From Candidatus Avacholeplasma faecigallinarum (GTDB taxonomy: Bacteria; Bacillota_I; Bacilli_A; Acholeplasmatales; Anaeroplasmataceae): a stretch of 5,167 nucleotides of DNA. Where the stretch lies: the NCBI GenBank assembly GCA_018715825.1, contig DVKU01000213.1:1-5167 (forward strand). The letters run 5' to 3'. The notes beneath the pieces were generated by a model that was not told where the DNA came from, made no database searches, and saw only the letters and a list, made by a program, of their open reading frames with translations. Position numbers and translations under genes: made by a program. Position 1 is the stretch's first letter, and each line of letters starts with the position of its first letter. This document shows, piece after piece, positions 4,329-5,167 of the stretch.

Positions 4329-5167
4329 ATGAAGAAAGAACAGTATTTATTATGCCGAAAAATTATGAAGGATTTTATTAAAAAAGAATATTGGACTGTT
4401 TTTTCTTCTGCTGATATTTTTTACGTTTCAGAAGGAAAAAACAAAGTATTATTTACCTTTGTAGAACAATTTTTTGAGGATTCATTTGGCTGTCAGTTGT
4501 TTTTTAATTATAAGGGCTTAAATTATGTCCATGATATTTTAACGGCTGAATCACCTGATGTTGTAACTATATATGATTGTGATTCAATTTGTGCAATATT
4601 TGTAGATAAATGTAATTTAAAAGAGGAAGAAATTAAATTTTTAAAAGATAATAAGATTAAAATAATGCAAGAGAAAAATTTAATTTTTTATAGATTTGAA
4701 CAAGGCTATAAACAAAGATTATGTAATGATAAGGAAATTAAAATTTATCTAACATATTTAGAGCTTATATCATCAATTATCAGTAATGAATATAATGATA
4801 TTATTGAGGCTTTTAAAAATACTTATGCAACAGTTATAATTATGGATAAACAAAATTATGAATATTCTATTATATATAGGCCTCTTCCCTATTTAGAGAC
4901 TATACCTAGAGCTATGAAGGCTAATGTAGAATTTGCAGATGAGTTTAAAAATGGAACATATATAAATGATGATTGTTATTTTTTTACATCCTATGTTCCT
5001 GTTGTTGTTAAGGAAACAAATATTAGACCATTAATTATCTATTGCTATTTTCCAAAACTAAATCGTCATTATTTTAAATATTTAATTAATGAGCCAAAAG
5101 AGTATAAAAATTTATTGTTTGGCATATTATATGATGTATTTACAGAAATTGGTGTGCCAGTTAAAAT
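4329..5167 (+). CDS. Unrecognised protein, C-terminus beyond the window (partial)
   Basis: An open frame starts at ATG 4329, one base after the rsmD stop. GGAGGT (4317-4322), formed by the last rsmD codons, lies 6 nt upstream. The frame stays open for 279 codons to the window edge, so the protein is incomplete at its C-terminus. It is soluble-looking, rich in Tyr, Phe, Ile, Lys and Asn, with no signal peptide or convincing membrane segment and no catalytic motif that I can name. The first half alternates predicted strands and short helices (for example ADIFYVSEGKNKVLF). Around residue 125 there is a YRFEQGY stretch followed by a charged helix. The pattern loosely recalls the DUF7309/DUF6930 family of uncharacterised proteins, but that is a memory-based impression. 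Tight spacing after rsmD argues for translational coupling within the helicase-rsmD operon; that position is often taken by coaD in Firmicutes, which this is not. Confidence 0.75.
   Translation, partial: MKKEQYLLCRKIMKDFIKKEYWTVFSSADIFYVSEGKNKVLFTFVEQFFEDSFGCQLFFNYKGLNYVHDILTAESPDVVTIYDCDSICAIFVDKCNLKEEEIKFLKDNKIKIMQEKNLIFYRFEQGYKQRLCNDKEIKIYLTYLELISSIISNEYNDIIEAFKNTYATVIIMDKQNYEYSIIYRPLPYLETIPRAMKANVEFADEFKNGTYINDDCYFFTSYVPVVVKETNIRPLIIYCYFPKLNRHYFKYLINEPKEYKNLLFGILYDVFTEIGVPVK

Overview
The window is AT-rich DNA from a low-GC Gram-positive bacterium. It carries the infC-rpmI-rplT translation operon in its usual order, AGGAGG-type ribosome binding sites, near-consensus sigma-A promoters and U-tract terminators. 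Gene content and protein style suggest a Bacilli/Erysipelotrichia-like Firmicute; this placement is an inference. Tryptophan is read from TGG and no in-frame TGA is used, so the standard bacterial code fits.

Layout. (1) Positions 1-1471 hold a complete transcription unit. It has a consensus promoter (TTGACA-17-TATAAT) preceded by A-tracts, a structured leader of about 150 nt with features of an L20 autoregulatory leader, then infC (IF3, very probably starting at an AUU codon), rpmI (L35), rplT (L20) and a strong terminator. (2) Positions 1472-1891 hold a monocistronic small three-helix membrane protein of unknown function. Its promoter lies inside a perfect inverted repeat, and its Shine-Dalgarno sequence is set unusually far from the start codon. 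(3) Positions 1892-2115 form an independent non-coding RNA unit with its own extended -10 promoter. The 5' and 3' ends of the RNA pair to close a long rod with a central bubble, and a tetraloop terminator follows. The architecture resembles 6S RNA. (4) From 2107 a second operon begins: a DEAD-box RNA helicase with a C-terminal DbpA-type RNA-binding domain, rsmD (16S rRNA m2G966 methyltransferase), and an unrecognised protein that runs off the window. These genes are separated by only 1-2 nt.

Most of the window serves the translation and RNA machinery: initiation factor, two large-subunit proteins, an RNA helicase, an rRNA methyltransferase and a probable RNA polymerase-regulating RNA. The least expected items are the 6S-like RNA gene between the small membrane-protein gene and the helicase, and the AUU-started infC. 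Several naive ORF starts are wrong: the ATG at 81 lies in the -10 box, and the TTG at 2040 lies inside the RNA gene. No mobile element, CRISPR array or tRNA/rRNA gene was seen.
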